This document shows, piece by piece, positions 12,261 through 23,520 of a DNA stretch of 64,000 nt (within the stretch, counting starts at the first letter, position 1; each line of letters begins with the position of its first letter). This DNA comes from Nectonema munidae (taxonomy: Eukaryota; Nematomorpha; Nectonematoida; Nectonematidae): positions 1,054,001-1,118,000 of the forward strand of contig JAUIRK010001034.1 in the NCBI GenBank assembly GCA_030549495.1, written 5' to 3'. The notes below the pieces were generated by a model. The model made no database searches and was not told the origin of the DNA. It saw only the letters and a program-made list of their open reading frames with translations. A program made the position numbers and the translations under genes.

Positions 12261-12877
12261 ATCATTGACCAAATGGAACAGCCTACAATTAATTTCAACT
12301 TTAATTTTATTTTTGTACTTTTCCATTCAATTTTAAAAAGTTGTAATATATTTAATCATTTAATTCTATCTCAAGATTGATCCAAAATTTAAACGAATTT
12401 TACTTTTCTTTATCATAAATATTATTTTGAAGTGTTTAGATTGAAAATAATAATTTTTAGTCGTTATAACCGTTTTTATACCTACACTCAGCCCTGTGGC
12501 GTGACTTCATATACAGAGGGGAACTGATTCTAATGTGGGCTGGACTATGAGAAAGTATAAATTTATATATCTCACGAGAGTTACAGGGCAGCGGTCAAGA
12601 GTAATTCCAGGATATGAGGGTTTTCGGATCCTGCTTCATTATTTATCAATTTATTTTTTATGGTGGCTACCATGAAATATCAGCCAAAATGTAAGTTTTG
12701 GAATATTCTTATTTTTTTAATTATTTGATATAAAGCATTAAATTTAACTAATTTTAAAAATAAATAAAAGTTTATTTCAGGATAATGTATAACCTCTAAA
12801 CTTAGATGGCGTATCTATTTTTTGGATTTAAGATATAGAAATAGAGTTTAACTTTTGAAAGCAGGGAGACTTTAGAT

Positions 12878-13344
12878 CATGGTTTCCCAACTGTCGGCGA
12901 ATCCCCCACTTATGGGCTAACATGGAAGTCAGGTGGTCAATTTTTTATGCAAATAGTTCACAATTATATAAACAAAAATTCAATTTTTTTTTCGAAAACC
13001 TACTTTTTAGATAAAAATTTGATAAAATCAGAATTTCAACAAAAGTCACTTTTTCTATCTTTAAATCTATATAAAATGATAGAGATATATAGATACTATA
13101 TATTTATTCTTCAGAATTGAGGATTTGTTTAGACTTAAGATAGGAGAATGTGTATAAATCATTCTTGTAAAATACAATCGATAGAAGAATTTTTTTTGGA
13201 GTTTATTGAACTTAAAAGGAATGAAGAATTCAAATTCAAAAAAAAATGTTTGAGATTTCTGGCATTTTTTTTACTTCATGTTAAAATTTCATAAATTTTT
13301 GGAATCTCGGTGGGCGATTTAAACAAAAAGGTTGAGAAGTCCTG
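12878..13344. mobile_element. Old non-autonomous hAT (Charlie-like ends)
   Basis: The left end catggtttcccaactgtcgg and the reverse complement of the right end (caggacttctcaacctttt) resemble the CAGTGGTTCTCAACC termini of Charlie/Tip100-type hAT elements. Both have a subterminal gcgatt/ggcg block. The flanking 8-mers no longer match, which suggests an old copy. There is no coding content. Confidence 0.45.
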
Positions 13345-14109
13345 ATTAAGCCTTTGAATTTCTACTTTCTATCTTTATTCAACGACTCTTAGCTTCAAAA
13401 TCAAGATATTTCTCGTAATCAAAACCAGAATCATAAAAGATTGTTAAAGTTGAAGACCCACTCGCAATGACTCGAATGAGTGATTATTCCATATTTGATG
13501 ACATTGATTTTTGTTGCAATTCGAACATCTATATCACACAAAGCTGTCTTTCCCTATTGATCATCGGGTCAACATATATGACAGCTAATAACATATGGTT
13601 ATCAAGTATATATTTCTCTGTGCAGCATAGATTTCATAATCGCATTTGCGAATTGATAAGCATACATTTATATAATTCATATATGTTTTTTCCATTAGAA
13701 AAAGTTTTAATTTCTCAGAATATATTTTCCTTAAAAATGTAAAATGCCTCCCTTTAATTATATATCAAATGCTATTCACAAATAAATGGGGGTATAAAAT
13801 AGGTTATATTGTTTAAAAATTATGGGGTCTTATCTGCCTTGTCCAACTTTTTGAGGTTTTGGAAGATATCAAAACGTGACGGATTTTTTGAAACTCGAAA
13901 AATCTTTTATATCTAATTCCATTTTAAGTGAACAACAATATAAAGTTATAAAGTAGATTATAGAATCAATTTTCTTTCAAATTTTATTTTAACGATAAAA
14001 TATTTAAAGTAACAGTATTTAAAAAATTGATTACCAACAAAATTCTAAAATATACCGAAGAATAAACAAACACATAACTTTATCAGCTCTGCATGTCCAA
14101 CCTCTAGGT

Positions 14110-14641
14110 CAGCTATTTCCAAACTTGTCCTGTTTATTACCCAAATTTTACTTTTGGAGATCAAAAGAGCAATTACACTCTCTTCTTTATATTTTAATCA
14201 AATTAATTATGTTACTTCATATTAAGTAAGAAAATATTATATCCAAATTTTCTCAATAAACTCACTTGTGTTCACGCTGAAGAGGGAGTCGGTAGCTAAT
14301 AAAATTTAGAAATCGAATTCGGAGCCGGGTTAGATTTTTTAAGTTCCTGGAAGTTTTTGAGTAGGATATTTCGCCTCCGACTTCCGGTCTCATGTTTTAG
14401 TATGGAAATTACTAAAATTTTATCGAAAGACTTATTAAGTAAGGATAATAGTGGTTGCTTAAAATAGACATGATGGAGCTAGTTGCGATATTTTAGCTCT
14501 GATATGTTTTGATTGATTGAAATAAATAACGACAAAAAATAGCCTGTATTCTCATAAAGATGCTTATACGAAAAAAATTTCGATATATTATCCTAAATTG
14601 CTGAATTACCCCCAGTGTGTTACCTATTTTGGAAACCACTC
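14110..14641. mobile_element. Possible second old hAT MITE with nested segment
   Basis: The left cagctatttccaaacttgtcc and the right ttacctattttggaaaccactc are imperfect inverted matches of the CAGTGGTTTCCAAA type, roughly 530 bp apart. A CT/GA-rich segment (gagtcggtagc, cggagccggg, ctccgacttccgg) at 14285-14390 looks like a nested piece. The boundaries are weak because no target duplication survives. Confidence 0.3.
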
Positions 14642-14999
14642 ATATATGTTTTGAGAAATCACTAAATATTTAAAATACAGAAATTCTAGAATTGTCATTT
14701 TTTCGCTTATATACTAATGATGTTAAATATTACGACTTATGAAAAACTATCTAAAATTTTTAAATAAAATGATGACAATCTAACTACTTAATTAACACAC
14801 TTATAATCACCTATCTAACTTACTTTTAAATAAATTACTAAACAAATAATACGGAAATAATAATGGTATTTAAAAAATATAATTTAGAGATCAGGATATT
14901 TTGAGCTCTAAAAAATGTAAAAATGTTGAATTCTCAGCTAGGACCATACTAACTTTTCGAAAAAATGTATAACTTACTTTCCTATCATTTTAGTCGACA

Positions 15000-15485
15000 T
15001 TTAAATCTATGAATTCAACCTTGTGCAACAAGGAAAAGAGATCACGGTACTCCATTGTCATAAAAAATTGACAGCTTTTCAAATGAAGCTGGAATTATGG
15101 CATTTTTAGACAAGAAAAATTTTGCTCAATTTCATTTATTGATGTACAAAAATTTGTAAAATACTCTCAATTTATCGAAAACCCGTTAATAATATAGATT
15201 AGTAATCTGGCCTTAGAAGACTTCCTAATTCAAGAACAGTTTATTGATTTGATTAATGATTGGAGAGGTGCAAAACATGTTTTTGTGAAATTTCCTATAA
15301 GGATTTTTAGATTGAAATGTGGATTTGCCACTACATATGATTGTGAGCAAGCGTTTTCCATGCTACTTGCCATTGAAACCAAATCCCGAAACAGATTGCA
15401 AGTGAGTTGTGATATTGGAGTTGATTGGCAAAACTGGTTTAGATGGAGCAGATGCATCCATCCCATTTATTTATTGAATAGATAA
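15000..15485 (+). pseudogene. hAT transposase C-terminal relic
   Basis: A fragment in the ZBED5-like style. An upstream block reads KLTAFQMKLELWHF (about 15065-15110), and after several frame changes the C-terminal dimerisation block appears at 15249-15485: CEQAFSMLLAIETKSRNRL, then VSCDI. Only the C-terminal third is present. It is related in type to the - strand copy at 2030-3730 (TLVVLKTKQRNRL there) but diverged from it. Confidence 0.75.
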
Positions 15486-15719
15486 TTTTTTAATTAACAA
15501 TTGTGTCAATTTTTTTGTACAGTAGTTTATATATTGATTTATTTTTTTTAAATGAGACTCCGAGCTATTAAAAAATAGACACCGCTACGCCGAAAATTTT
15601 TAGAATGTTTGTGAACCCCTCTTCAAGCTCAACAAAGTAACAAAATCATTCAAATATGATAGATCACTACTTATCGGATATAATTAAGTCTTTATCCCTC
15701 TTTATTTCCATTTATAATA

Positions 15720-15752
15720 AGCTATTATATAATAATAATAATAATAATAGTT
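15720..15752. repeat. (TAA)n microsatellite
   Basis: About seven ataata-type repeats lie here. Similar simple tails often mark the 3' ends of Jockey/CR1-like LINEs, and a - strand LINE fragment begins about 250 bases to the right. Confidence 0.7.
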
Positions 15753-16001
15753 TATTCATTTACACAAGAGCAAAATTACATGATGAATAAATGACTTCAT
15801 AAATTATACAGACATTGATTTAAATAAGAATTTTTTGATTAAATAAGAGTTTGAAGGTTATATATATTCAATTCACTGAAGATCACTTTAGAGGAGAGAA
15901 GACAAAGGGATAAAACTATCCATCGAGATGACTGGTCTCTAAAGTTTATATTACACATTTGAAAAAAAAGAAAAAAAAGACAGCAATAATGAAAATATTT
16001 T

Positions 16002-16430
16002 TTACATATTGAGATTATTTAATATTTTACATCCTTGAGGAACAAAAGACTTAGAATAATAGCCGTCGGAATAAAAATTATAGAAAAATATAAAAAAAAT
16101 TCTAAAAAATAAATAGTCCTGAATCAAATCATAAAAACAGCCTCTGATGCCTAACTTTCTTATTTTATTTAGTAAGATATGGTGATTCACAGTATCGAAC
16201 GCCTTAGAAAAGAAACATAACAAGAAGAAACATAACAATTTAGCTTTTTGTTCATATGCTGTTGCTACAGATAATAATAGTTCTGATAGGGCATCCGTGG
16301 TTGATTTATTAGGCCGAAAACCAAATTGATGTTTATAGAAGAAATTTATTTTGTCAAGATAGTCACTCAATTTGGTAAAAATAACTTTCTCAAAAATGTT
16401 AGCAAAGCTTGATTACAAAGAAACTATCTA
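16002..16430 (-). pseudogene. LINE reverse transcriptase fragment
   Basis: Reading right to left, the fragment contains FYKHQFGFRPNKSTTDAL (fingers block), then FSKAFDTVNHHILLNKIRKL (the first catalytic Asp block), IQDYL, and SKSFVPQGCKI, a degraded VPQGSILGP. The FADD block is absent. The motif wording is of the Jockey/CR1 group. A poly-A-like tract at about 15961-15980 may be the remnant of its 3' end. It is 5'-truncated and internally deleted, because FVPQG follows DYL too closely. Confidence 0.75.
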
Positions 16431-17147
16431 TCTATTTACCGATTATTATTAAAACAGATGGTCAGAGTCTATCTGTATAGTCTATTGTAAGATATGTTAT
16501 ACTCTAACCAAGTGAGTTTTTTAGCATGACTAAAATCTTTTAAAATTTTTAGCAACGAAATGTTACTAAGCTAGATTAGTAACATTTTGCCCCGCTCAAA
16601 AATGTATGGCCTCTTGTTCAAATAACTGCTTATATTTCTATCTCTGATCAAATATAGCTCAAATTTGCTTTATTATATCAAATTTTTTAACCAACAGGGG
16701 TCTGAGTTCAATAATTTTCTATAAGTAAGAGTTGCTGCTTGTTTATAAAACATGTATGATGATCGCAGTATCATTTGAATACATGAGATAAGAGAATAAA
16801 AGAAGGAATGCAGACCTTCGAATCAATCAAACATCATGCCACGCTGCTCTGAAATTCCTATCAAACATATTTTACAGACGATGCGTGAGAGCTATATAAT
16901 AATAATTCATTGCTTCAATATGCACACAATAAGTCAGCAATGCTTATCACAGTGTCTCCTCTTTATAGTATTTTTGAGCAAACACATGTTGATGATCCAC
17001 TAGATTTCCTTATCTTCTGTCACAGTGATTCTATTCTCTTTTGTCTCCTCTGTTTTTTCTCTTCCGCTTTCTCTGCTAAAACTCAATCATTCACTCAAGC
17101 CCTCTTCTCTTGTTAAGCTCTCCCATCTTATTCAGCTCTCTTCTCTC
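16431..17147. other. No gene recognised
   Basis: AT-rich sequence. The small open frame at 16910-17116 has no recognisable motif or splice context and is taken as chance. Confidence 0.4.
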
Positions 17148-17341
17148 CAGTGAAGTAGCTGGGGCATGAGGGGCCGTGCCCACTCCTTTGTACCGCATGG
17201 TTCCCCCATGCATCTTATGCGATATCAGTTTTTGAAAATTTCTCCAATGAAAGGATCAATAAAGCATAAATAATGTTGCGCAAGTTTTTTGTTTTTAAAT
17301 TGTGCCCCTTCTATCGACTTTTTTTTTTGGCTACACCACTG
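17148..17341. mobile_element. 194-bp hAT MITE with target duplication
   Basis: The left end CAGTGAAGTAGCTGGGGC starts at 17148 and the right end ggctacaccactg finishes at 17341. The flanks are cttctctc (17140-17147) and cttctgtc (17342-17349), matching at 7 of 8 bases. The left subterminal sequence gcatgaggggccgtgcccac closely matches the ends of the elements at 10898 and 48511, so these belong to one terminal family. The interior is too short to code. Confidence 0.85.
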
Positions 17342-17957
17342 CTTCTGTCTAATTTGCATTTAGAGTTAAATTAAAATATTTTTCAATCGTTACAATTTTA
17401 TATCAATGAATATTGTTCGATCGCACTAAGAATTTTTTTTCAATAAAAGTCACTTAATCTTTATCACTACGTTTGTTACATTTGAAAACTTTAATTTTTT
17501 CAAGTCAAGAAATTTTTTTTCAATAGTTATTTGGGAATGAATATTTTGACTATCTATTAAGTTTAAAAGCAAGAATACTCTATTTGCTTTGAGCAGAGAT
17601 CATTTTTATAATGTTCGATCGTTAAATTTTATAAGTACATAATTAATTAAATCATTTTTTTAAAGAAAATTTGTTGATTTTTATAAAAAAAATATAATAT
17701 CGAAACAAAATGTTTCAGTTGTTAAAAATGTACTTGATATATTTATGACAGCTGTCAGAATTTTATTTGTAGACAGAAATATTCAAAAAAACGCAATGAT
17801 TTTCTTTTCTCATATACTTTGATTGGTAATCTTTTACTTTACGGTTCTGTCAATCAAAAAATTTCTTTGACAAATTATTGGCTGTTGTGATGTCAATCAA
17901 ACTATACATTAGTAAACTTTATCATAATATAAAGATTAAGAAAAATATTTTTATAGA

Positions 17958-18120
17958 TTTCAAATTTAATTAGAATTCATTAACTATATTTTACTAAAGA
18001 TCCTAGATTTAATTTACATTAACGTATCATGTCAGTTGATACTTTATTGATCATATGTCATTGATTTCAAATTTAAATATTTTACTAGAGATTCTAGATT
18101 TAATTTACATTAAAGTATGA
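17958..18120. repeat. Imperfect direct repeat next to Merlin copy
   Basis: tcctagatttaatttacatt near 18000 and ttctagatttaatttacatt near 18090 are parts of two longer similar segments, each starting tttcaaattta, about 90-108 bases apart. They lie just beyond the C-terminal end of the Merlin transposase and may belong to its terminal region. Confidence 0.5.
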
Positions 18121-18139
18121 GAGTAAATAAAAAAACATA

Positions 18140-19240
18140 TTTTATCTCGGTTCAATGCTTTGAGGTTGCAATAAATCTTTTAAAGAATTTAAAAACACAG
18201 AAAATAATTTTGCTTTTGGAAAATGGCTTCTCCAAACGAACTCATCTAAATATGATTTGAATAATTCGTTGGAGGTGCCAAACTGTCTTAAATTTTCCTT
18301 TGGCCCGCATCCAAAGATTTTCAATGTTTTGCGTGTGAATGCTCATATCATTTGGGTCAACAAAGTTACGTTGGTGTATATCTACCCAATGATCATAAAC
18401 TCCATTATTATAGTTAGAAATGTTCCTGTAAGCAGGCCATCCGTGAGAAACAATAATGGATCCTAGTAGTATGTGTCTTTGTATAATTTGTGTAAGAGTT
18501 GTTTCGCTCCTATCTTCAATTTCAACTAAAAAACATTTCTTACTATTTCTTTCAATTGCTCCAAACACCCAATGACCTTCTCTCCAAGTACCTCTGTGAT
18601 ATTTTCTATGAAAAAACTTGCTTTCATCAATTTCTTTTCTACTATAATTTTTTCAAAGTTTTCATCAAAACCTCCAACAGTTAGACAATTTCTTTCAACC
18701 CAACTTGTAGCAATCTCTCTACAAAAATTAGCCCAGTCTACAGCAGTTCGTCCACTTCCAATAGATGCTTCATGAATAATAGCGTCTAATGAATAGTCAC
18801 GACACCATCCATAAATGAATAAAATCATAGAATTTAAGGTGAGGTGGTTTTTTGCAAAAAAAGATCCTGATTATTAAAAGCAGGTCTTTTTTTTACCACA
18901 AACAACATTTCCAACAATATCCATCAGATACATCATTTCTCTTTATTAATTTACAATTTTGTAGGCAATCATTGCATTGGAAATATTTAAAATAACTTTG
19001 TGCGAAGCAAACCAAAATTTCTAATTTATCATTTGAATTTAAAACTTGTAACAGAGAAGAAAAATTCCAATTTTCAGATAAAATTGTATTCTCACTCAGA
19101 GTAGTATCCGTAAGTTCATTCATTTCAGATGAAAATGAATTGATAGAACAGATGATCAAAGAAAATATACTTATTACGCTCGTTTCAAAACAACTCGTCA
19201 AATTATACATGTCCCTGATCGATTTGAGCGAGTGTAGCAT
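18140..19240 (-). pseudogene. Merlin-superfamily transposase (IS1016/ISXO2-like), broken
   Basis: Read right to left. The N-terminal region (19240-18893) contains a four-cysteine element CNDCLQNCKLIKRNDVSDGY followed by CWKC, as in Merlin/IS1595-type transposases. SGSFFAKNHLTL and ILFIYGWCRDYSL (about 18850-18780) follow, then GSGRTAVDWANFCREI. A central block (NCLTVGGFDENFEKI) sits where family members have the first DDE residue. Next come VFGAIERNSKKCFLVEIEDR, IILGSIIVSHGWPAYRNI (second acidic region), YDHWVDIHQRNFVDP and HTQNIENLWMRAKGKFK (third). Two stops near 18860 and frame changes near 18690-18600 and 18300 break it. Several family-conserved Asp positions look altered, with GG.DE and VSHGW where SDGW is usual. 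Terminal inverted repeats were not identified. Confidence 0.85.
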
Positions 19241-19771
19241 ATGTGGGTCAATTTGGTTATATTTTCCGTGTGTTGTTTCTTATTTGTTTGGAAGCATATG
19301 TGTGGCAAATAAACTACAAAAGAATGATTTTGTTATTCAAACGCATACAAAACACATTCATACACTTATGAATCAGTATTAGCACATACGAGTGTTGCTA
19401 TCTATGCTGAGCGAAACATCTTATACGAATACAACCAGAACCACAACAAAAATACAAACGCATACGCAAATCGATCGATCTGTGTGTTTTGATATGAAAC
19501 TATACTTTAGTGAAACTCTACATTGATATTCTTTTGTGCTTCACTTTGTTTTTAAACCCCTTGAAGGAATTATGTAACCTCGATTATTAAACAGAATTAA
19601 AGTATGTATTTTTATTTTTAACTCATTTTTATAATTTTTTTTAAATTTACTCACTTATTTTTTGTAATTATAATTTTTGAATTTTTTATGTTGTAAATTT
19701 TCTATTTTTTTTAAATTTACCGACATAGTTTTATATAAGTTAGATCTAGAATTTTTAGTAAAATATATTCA

Positions 19772-20954
19772 ATGAAATTCTATTATAGTTTGAATTCCAT
19801 GAAAAAAGTTTTTAATCAATTTTTGTATCAAATTTGGGTTTCAAAGATTCAAATTTTTTTACACTGTCTTCGATTTGACAACTTCAGAGAGAGAGAAACA
19901 AGGAGAAGATCAGATAAGCTTGCACCTGTCAGGGAAATATGGACAATGTTACAAAAAAATTTATTGGCTTTCCTTGTACCTGAAAATGTTCTCACTGTTG
20001 ATGAACAGCTTTATGGGTATAGAGGTAAAATACCCGGAAGAACTTTTATGCCTCAAAACCCCAGAAAATATGGAGCAAAAGTATTTTGGTGTTGTGAAGC
20101 CAAAAGTGGTTTTGCTCTTTCAGACATTTATACCGGAAAAGAAATTGGCAAAGATAAAAACACAGAACGAGCTTCTACAACAGTTTTACGGTTAGTCAAA
20201 CCATTTGAAAAGTGGTAGAGATATAGTAACTGACAGGTATTTCACCTCTCACTTCTTGGCTACAGAACTTTTAAAGAAAAACTTGACGATATTTGGAACA
20301 ATATAAAAGAAGAAAAGAAATTCCTGCTTGCTTAAAATCAGTCAAAAATAAAGACGTCCATACAACCTTAGCTTTGTATGATCATGAAAACAAAATCTCC
20401 CTATGCTCATGTTCCCAAAAAAAATAAAAATGTATTGATGTTGTCCTCTTCTCATCTTGTCATTGAAATATCAGAGAGGTTAGATAAAAAAACCTCGTAT
20501 AATTTTGGATTACAACCAAGGTAAGTATGGAGTTGACTTGCTTGATTCTATAATTGAAGAGTTTTCTTGTCGAAGAAAAACCAACAGATGGCCAGTTCTC
20601 TTAAACTATAACTTTATTGATGTATCATGGAGTAACGCATTTATTTTAATGAAGAAAAACGATTATTCCCAAAACCGAAGAACTTTTTTGAAAAACCTAT
20701 CTTTTCAACTTGCGTTCGAATTCTCAAGTAAAAGACTTCAAAGCCAAGGTTTAAGGAAAATTATAAAAGAGGCTGGAATACTTGTCGGATATATAAAAAC
20801 AACTCCCGCACCTTCTAAAAGAAAAGTAATAAATTATTCCAGGCCTTGTAAATATTGTAAAAAGTCATGTCGGAGTGCTTGTGAAGTTTGTGACGCTGCA
20901 ATTTGTCCCAGTCATAGAATCAAGAAAACTACAGAGTTTTGTATTTTTTTGTGA
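19772..20954 (+). pseudogene. piggyBac transposase, broken (copy A)
   Basis: A DDE_Tnp_1_7 (piggyBac) transposase lacking its far N-terminus. Visible parts are FLHCLRFDNF, then SDKLAPVREIWTML, LTVDEQLYGYRGKIPGR (first catalytic Asp) and NPRKYGAKVFWCCEAKSGF. After a frame change at about 20205 comes GRDIVTDRYFTSHFLATELL (second Asp). The segment 20280-20500 is badly decayed. The open stretch 20505-20954 carries YNQGKYGVDLLD (third Asp), RRKTNRWPVLLNYNFIDVS, and the C-terminal cysteine-rich domain CKYCKKSCRSACEVCDAAIC. All three catalytic Asp residues are therefore still readable despite at least two frame breaks. TTAA-flanked ends were not located. Confidence 0.9.
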
Positions 20955-21539
20955 AAAATAGACAATAAATTTATAATTTGATTGAATAAAACTTTGTACA
21001 ACTTTATGTGATATATATATTTACAAAAATACAAAAAAAATTATATTCATAAATGTCAACCTTTATAAGTTTGTGAATTTGCTATACTACAAAATGTAGC
21101 AGCTTGTACAGAACTGTGTCCAGTTTATAGTGTACGGATATAAACAAGAATATAAAATTTTTTAATAATTTTACACATATAATAAGCAAAGATGGATGAA
21201 GCAAATAGCCTATGAGACAATTTGTCTAGGGTGCAAATTATCTATGGGTCAAAATGTCTGTCGACCGTTAGTTTAAATAATTTTTTAATTATAAGGGTTA
21301 TCTACTTAAACGTTTGCTTTTGCTGCTTATAAAAACTTGAAAATATCAAATAAACTCTAATTCTTTATGCCTCCTATTATTTTGAAATTATTCTGAAAAC
21401 AGACGGTTCCATTTTAAAATAGTGAAAATTGCTTCATTAGTTTATTTTGTTTCTTTTCTCTCTTATGTTAATTATGTAGCAAATTTTTCAATTTTGAGTA
21501 AAAGGTAAGATTGACAAGGCACTGATATACCGCTTATGT

Positions 21540-21622
21540 CAAACTATGAACAAATTCGTATCGATGAGGAATCGAATCCAGAGGCTTCCGTGCTTAGTTC
21601 ATCATCTCAACCAATCTGTCAT
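21540..21622 (-). repeat. tRNA-like SINE remnant
   Basis: On the - strand, tggttgagatgatgaac (A-box-like) is followed about 35 bases later by tggattcgattcc (near-perfect box B). No paired acceptor stem was found, so a SINE head is favoured over a functional tRNA. Confidence 0.45.
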
Positions 21623-22180
21623 TCCACCCATAGAGTATGCTATTGGGGATACATCAAATTAGTTTTCAAAAAACTTAAGTTATGCTGTAAAAATTTTTAG
21701 TTTGAAGCTCTATAACTTTTTCTGATAGACTTTTTTTTCCTTAAAAGTTATTATAAAATCCAAATCATTGCAAAATGTTAAAAGTTATTTTACTTTTTGA
21801 TGATTTTTGTAACTTGCATCAATTTAGCTTTTAAACTATTTTTGAATGATGCTGAGAAAAATGAAATAATGCAATCTTAATTTATTGTTTTATTTTTGTT
21901 TGCACAATTATAACTTCATTTTATACCCTTGCCCCTGAATCAATCACATTTTTTCATATAAACATCGCAGGGTGTCTAGTAGACTCTTTGTCTTCAGACT
22001 ACATTCACTAATATAAAACTATCCAACATTCAGTTATTTGTTTTCAGTTGTTTTCTCTATGAATCAAATATCCTTTCATCAATTCCTATAATGTGCCTGG
22101 TAGACTACTTCATTTTTCAAATGAAAAGCCTATTCCACCCCCTAACATTTTTGGATTTTTTAAACTAGTGTATATTCGAT

Positions 22181-22766
22181 GGTTGTAGGTAAAAATGCCC
22201 CCAGAAAAAATGCCCCCGGAAAAAATGTCCCTGAAATAAATGCCTCAATTAAAAAGTAGGAAAAAATGCCCCCTAATTTTTGATTTTCAGGATTTTTTTT
22301 AATTATATAAATATTTTTATTTGGTACCGTTTTGAAAGGCTAAATTTCTAAAATTTCTTAATGTATAGGGTTTTTTTCTTTATAAAGTTCTTGAAAACAA
22401 TAGCAAAGGTGCAGATTTGTGGGAATGTGTTCTTAAAATCAGTTAAAACACTAATTATATTTAGAAAGTGTTCTGATAAACACAAAGTCCAAAAATATTT
22501 GCTGTTTTATAATTTTTTTTACTGTATTTAAAAAATTGTCGTATGCTCAGTTTTTTAGTTTACTTTAATTAAATTTTAAATGTTATGAAAAGTTAACTTT
22601 TTGTTTTTTTTACAAAAAATCTTTATTTGACATATCTTTTAAAAAAAATTTTTTTTTTAATTTTAATTAATAATTTTTTGAAAATTTTGTTTTGGGTATT
22701 TTTTCCTAATCTTAAATTGGGGCATTTTTTCCTACTTTTTAATTCGGGGCATTTTTTCTGCGCACC
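22181..22766. mobile_element. Mutator-like MITE with 9-bp target duplication
   Basis: The left end GGTTGTAGGTAAAAATGCCC and the right end (reverse complement GGTGCGCAGAAAAAATGCCC) are flanked by the perfect 9-bp repeat atattcgat at 22172-22180 and 22767-22775. A 9-bp duplication and GG ends fit the Mutator superfamily. Both ends carry repeated AAAAAATGCCC modules in opposite orientation, plus a shared aattaaaaagtaggaaaaaa block. The 586-bp element has no coding sequence. Confidence 0.8.
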
Positions 22767-22775
22767 ATATTCGAT

Positions 22776-23363
22776 ATGCAAATTTATTTAAAATATTTTC
22801 GTTTGAAGTTATTTAAATTCACCAATTTTGTAAAAAAAAATATAAAATAGTCTTATAAATGTAGGACTTTAGGTATGCGCTGAATACGCTCTATTTTAAT
22901 CGATTGCTTGAATATTTGATCTTCCGTGGTATTTCCAGACCACTAATTTTGAAAATTGCAACAAAAAAATTTCGCCCCCAATAATTTTGAGGATGTGCGC
23001 CCCTGCCTTAAAACAAGAAAAGTAATATGGAAAATCTACTCACAAGACAAACAAGTTTTTTAAATGCTATAAAAAAAGATATATATTTGGGAAAATTGAA
23101 AATTATTCGGGGGGGGGGGGTGTGGCGAAAGGCTTTTTGCTACTTCCTCCCCGGATGTGGGCCCCTAATAAATCTATAGAAAGGTTATTAAATGTGAATA
23201 ATGAAGTAACAAACTTATAATTAAGTTTTAAAAATATTGATATTGATGCCGTACTTATATATATTTGAAGCGTTCTTCAAAGTGGTCCTACTGTATTCAG
23301 AAAATAGGTTTTTATCTCTGTCATCTTCACCGCCCGTCTATTGAATAATAATGTTTTGTTTAG
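22776..23363. other. Region upstream of first assigned DNAJB11 exon
   Basis: No signal-peptide exon could be recognised here. A G-run (23109-23120) and GC-rich patches (gggcccct near 23160) resemble worn transposon ends. The bases just before 23364 end in ttttgtttag, a usable splice acceptor. Confidence 0.4.
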
Positions 23364-23520
23364 AAGAAGTTACTATGAAGTTCTGGGCATTTCAGAATCA
23401 GCAAAGCCGCGCGAGATTCAAAAAGCTTACTACAAAAAGGCCAAGATGTTCCATCCTGATTCAAATCCAGATGATCCCAATTCTGCTGAGAAGTTTAAGG
23501 AGGTTGCCGAGGCCTATGAA
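23364..23520 (+). CDS. DNAJB11: DNAJB11 exon (J domain, HPD motif)
   Basis: It begins after ttttgtttag with the last base of a split codon and reads [18 protein letters not shown] through [10 protein letters not shown] to EVAEAYE. The donor gtacgt is strong. Translation before 23362 is intron. The following intron (23521-26862) is 3.3 kb. Confidence 0.93.

Noticed and set aside
13467-13742. 91-codon + strand ORF
   Set aside because: No domain, signal or splice context is visible, and the composition is typical of random AT-rich DNA.
21180-21280. Second MITE end resembling 40060-40080 (gggtcaaaatgtctgtcgacc)
   Set aside because: It shares a short word with the 39697-40080 MITE, but no opposite end was found within reach.
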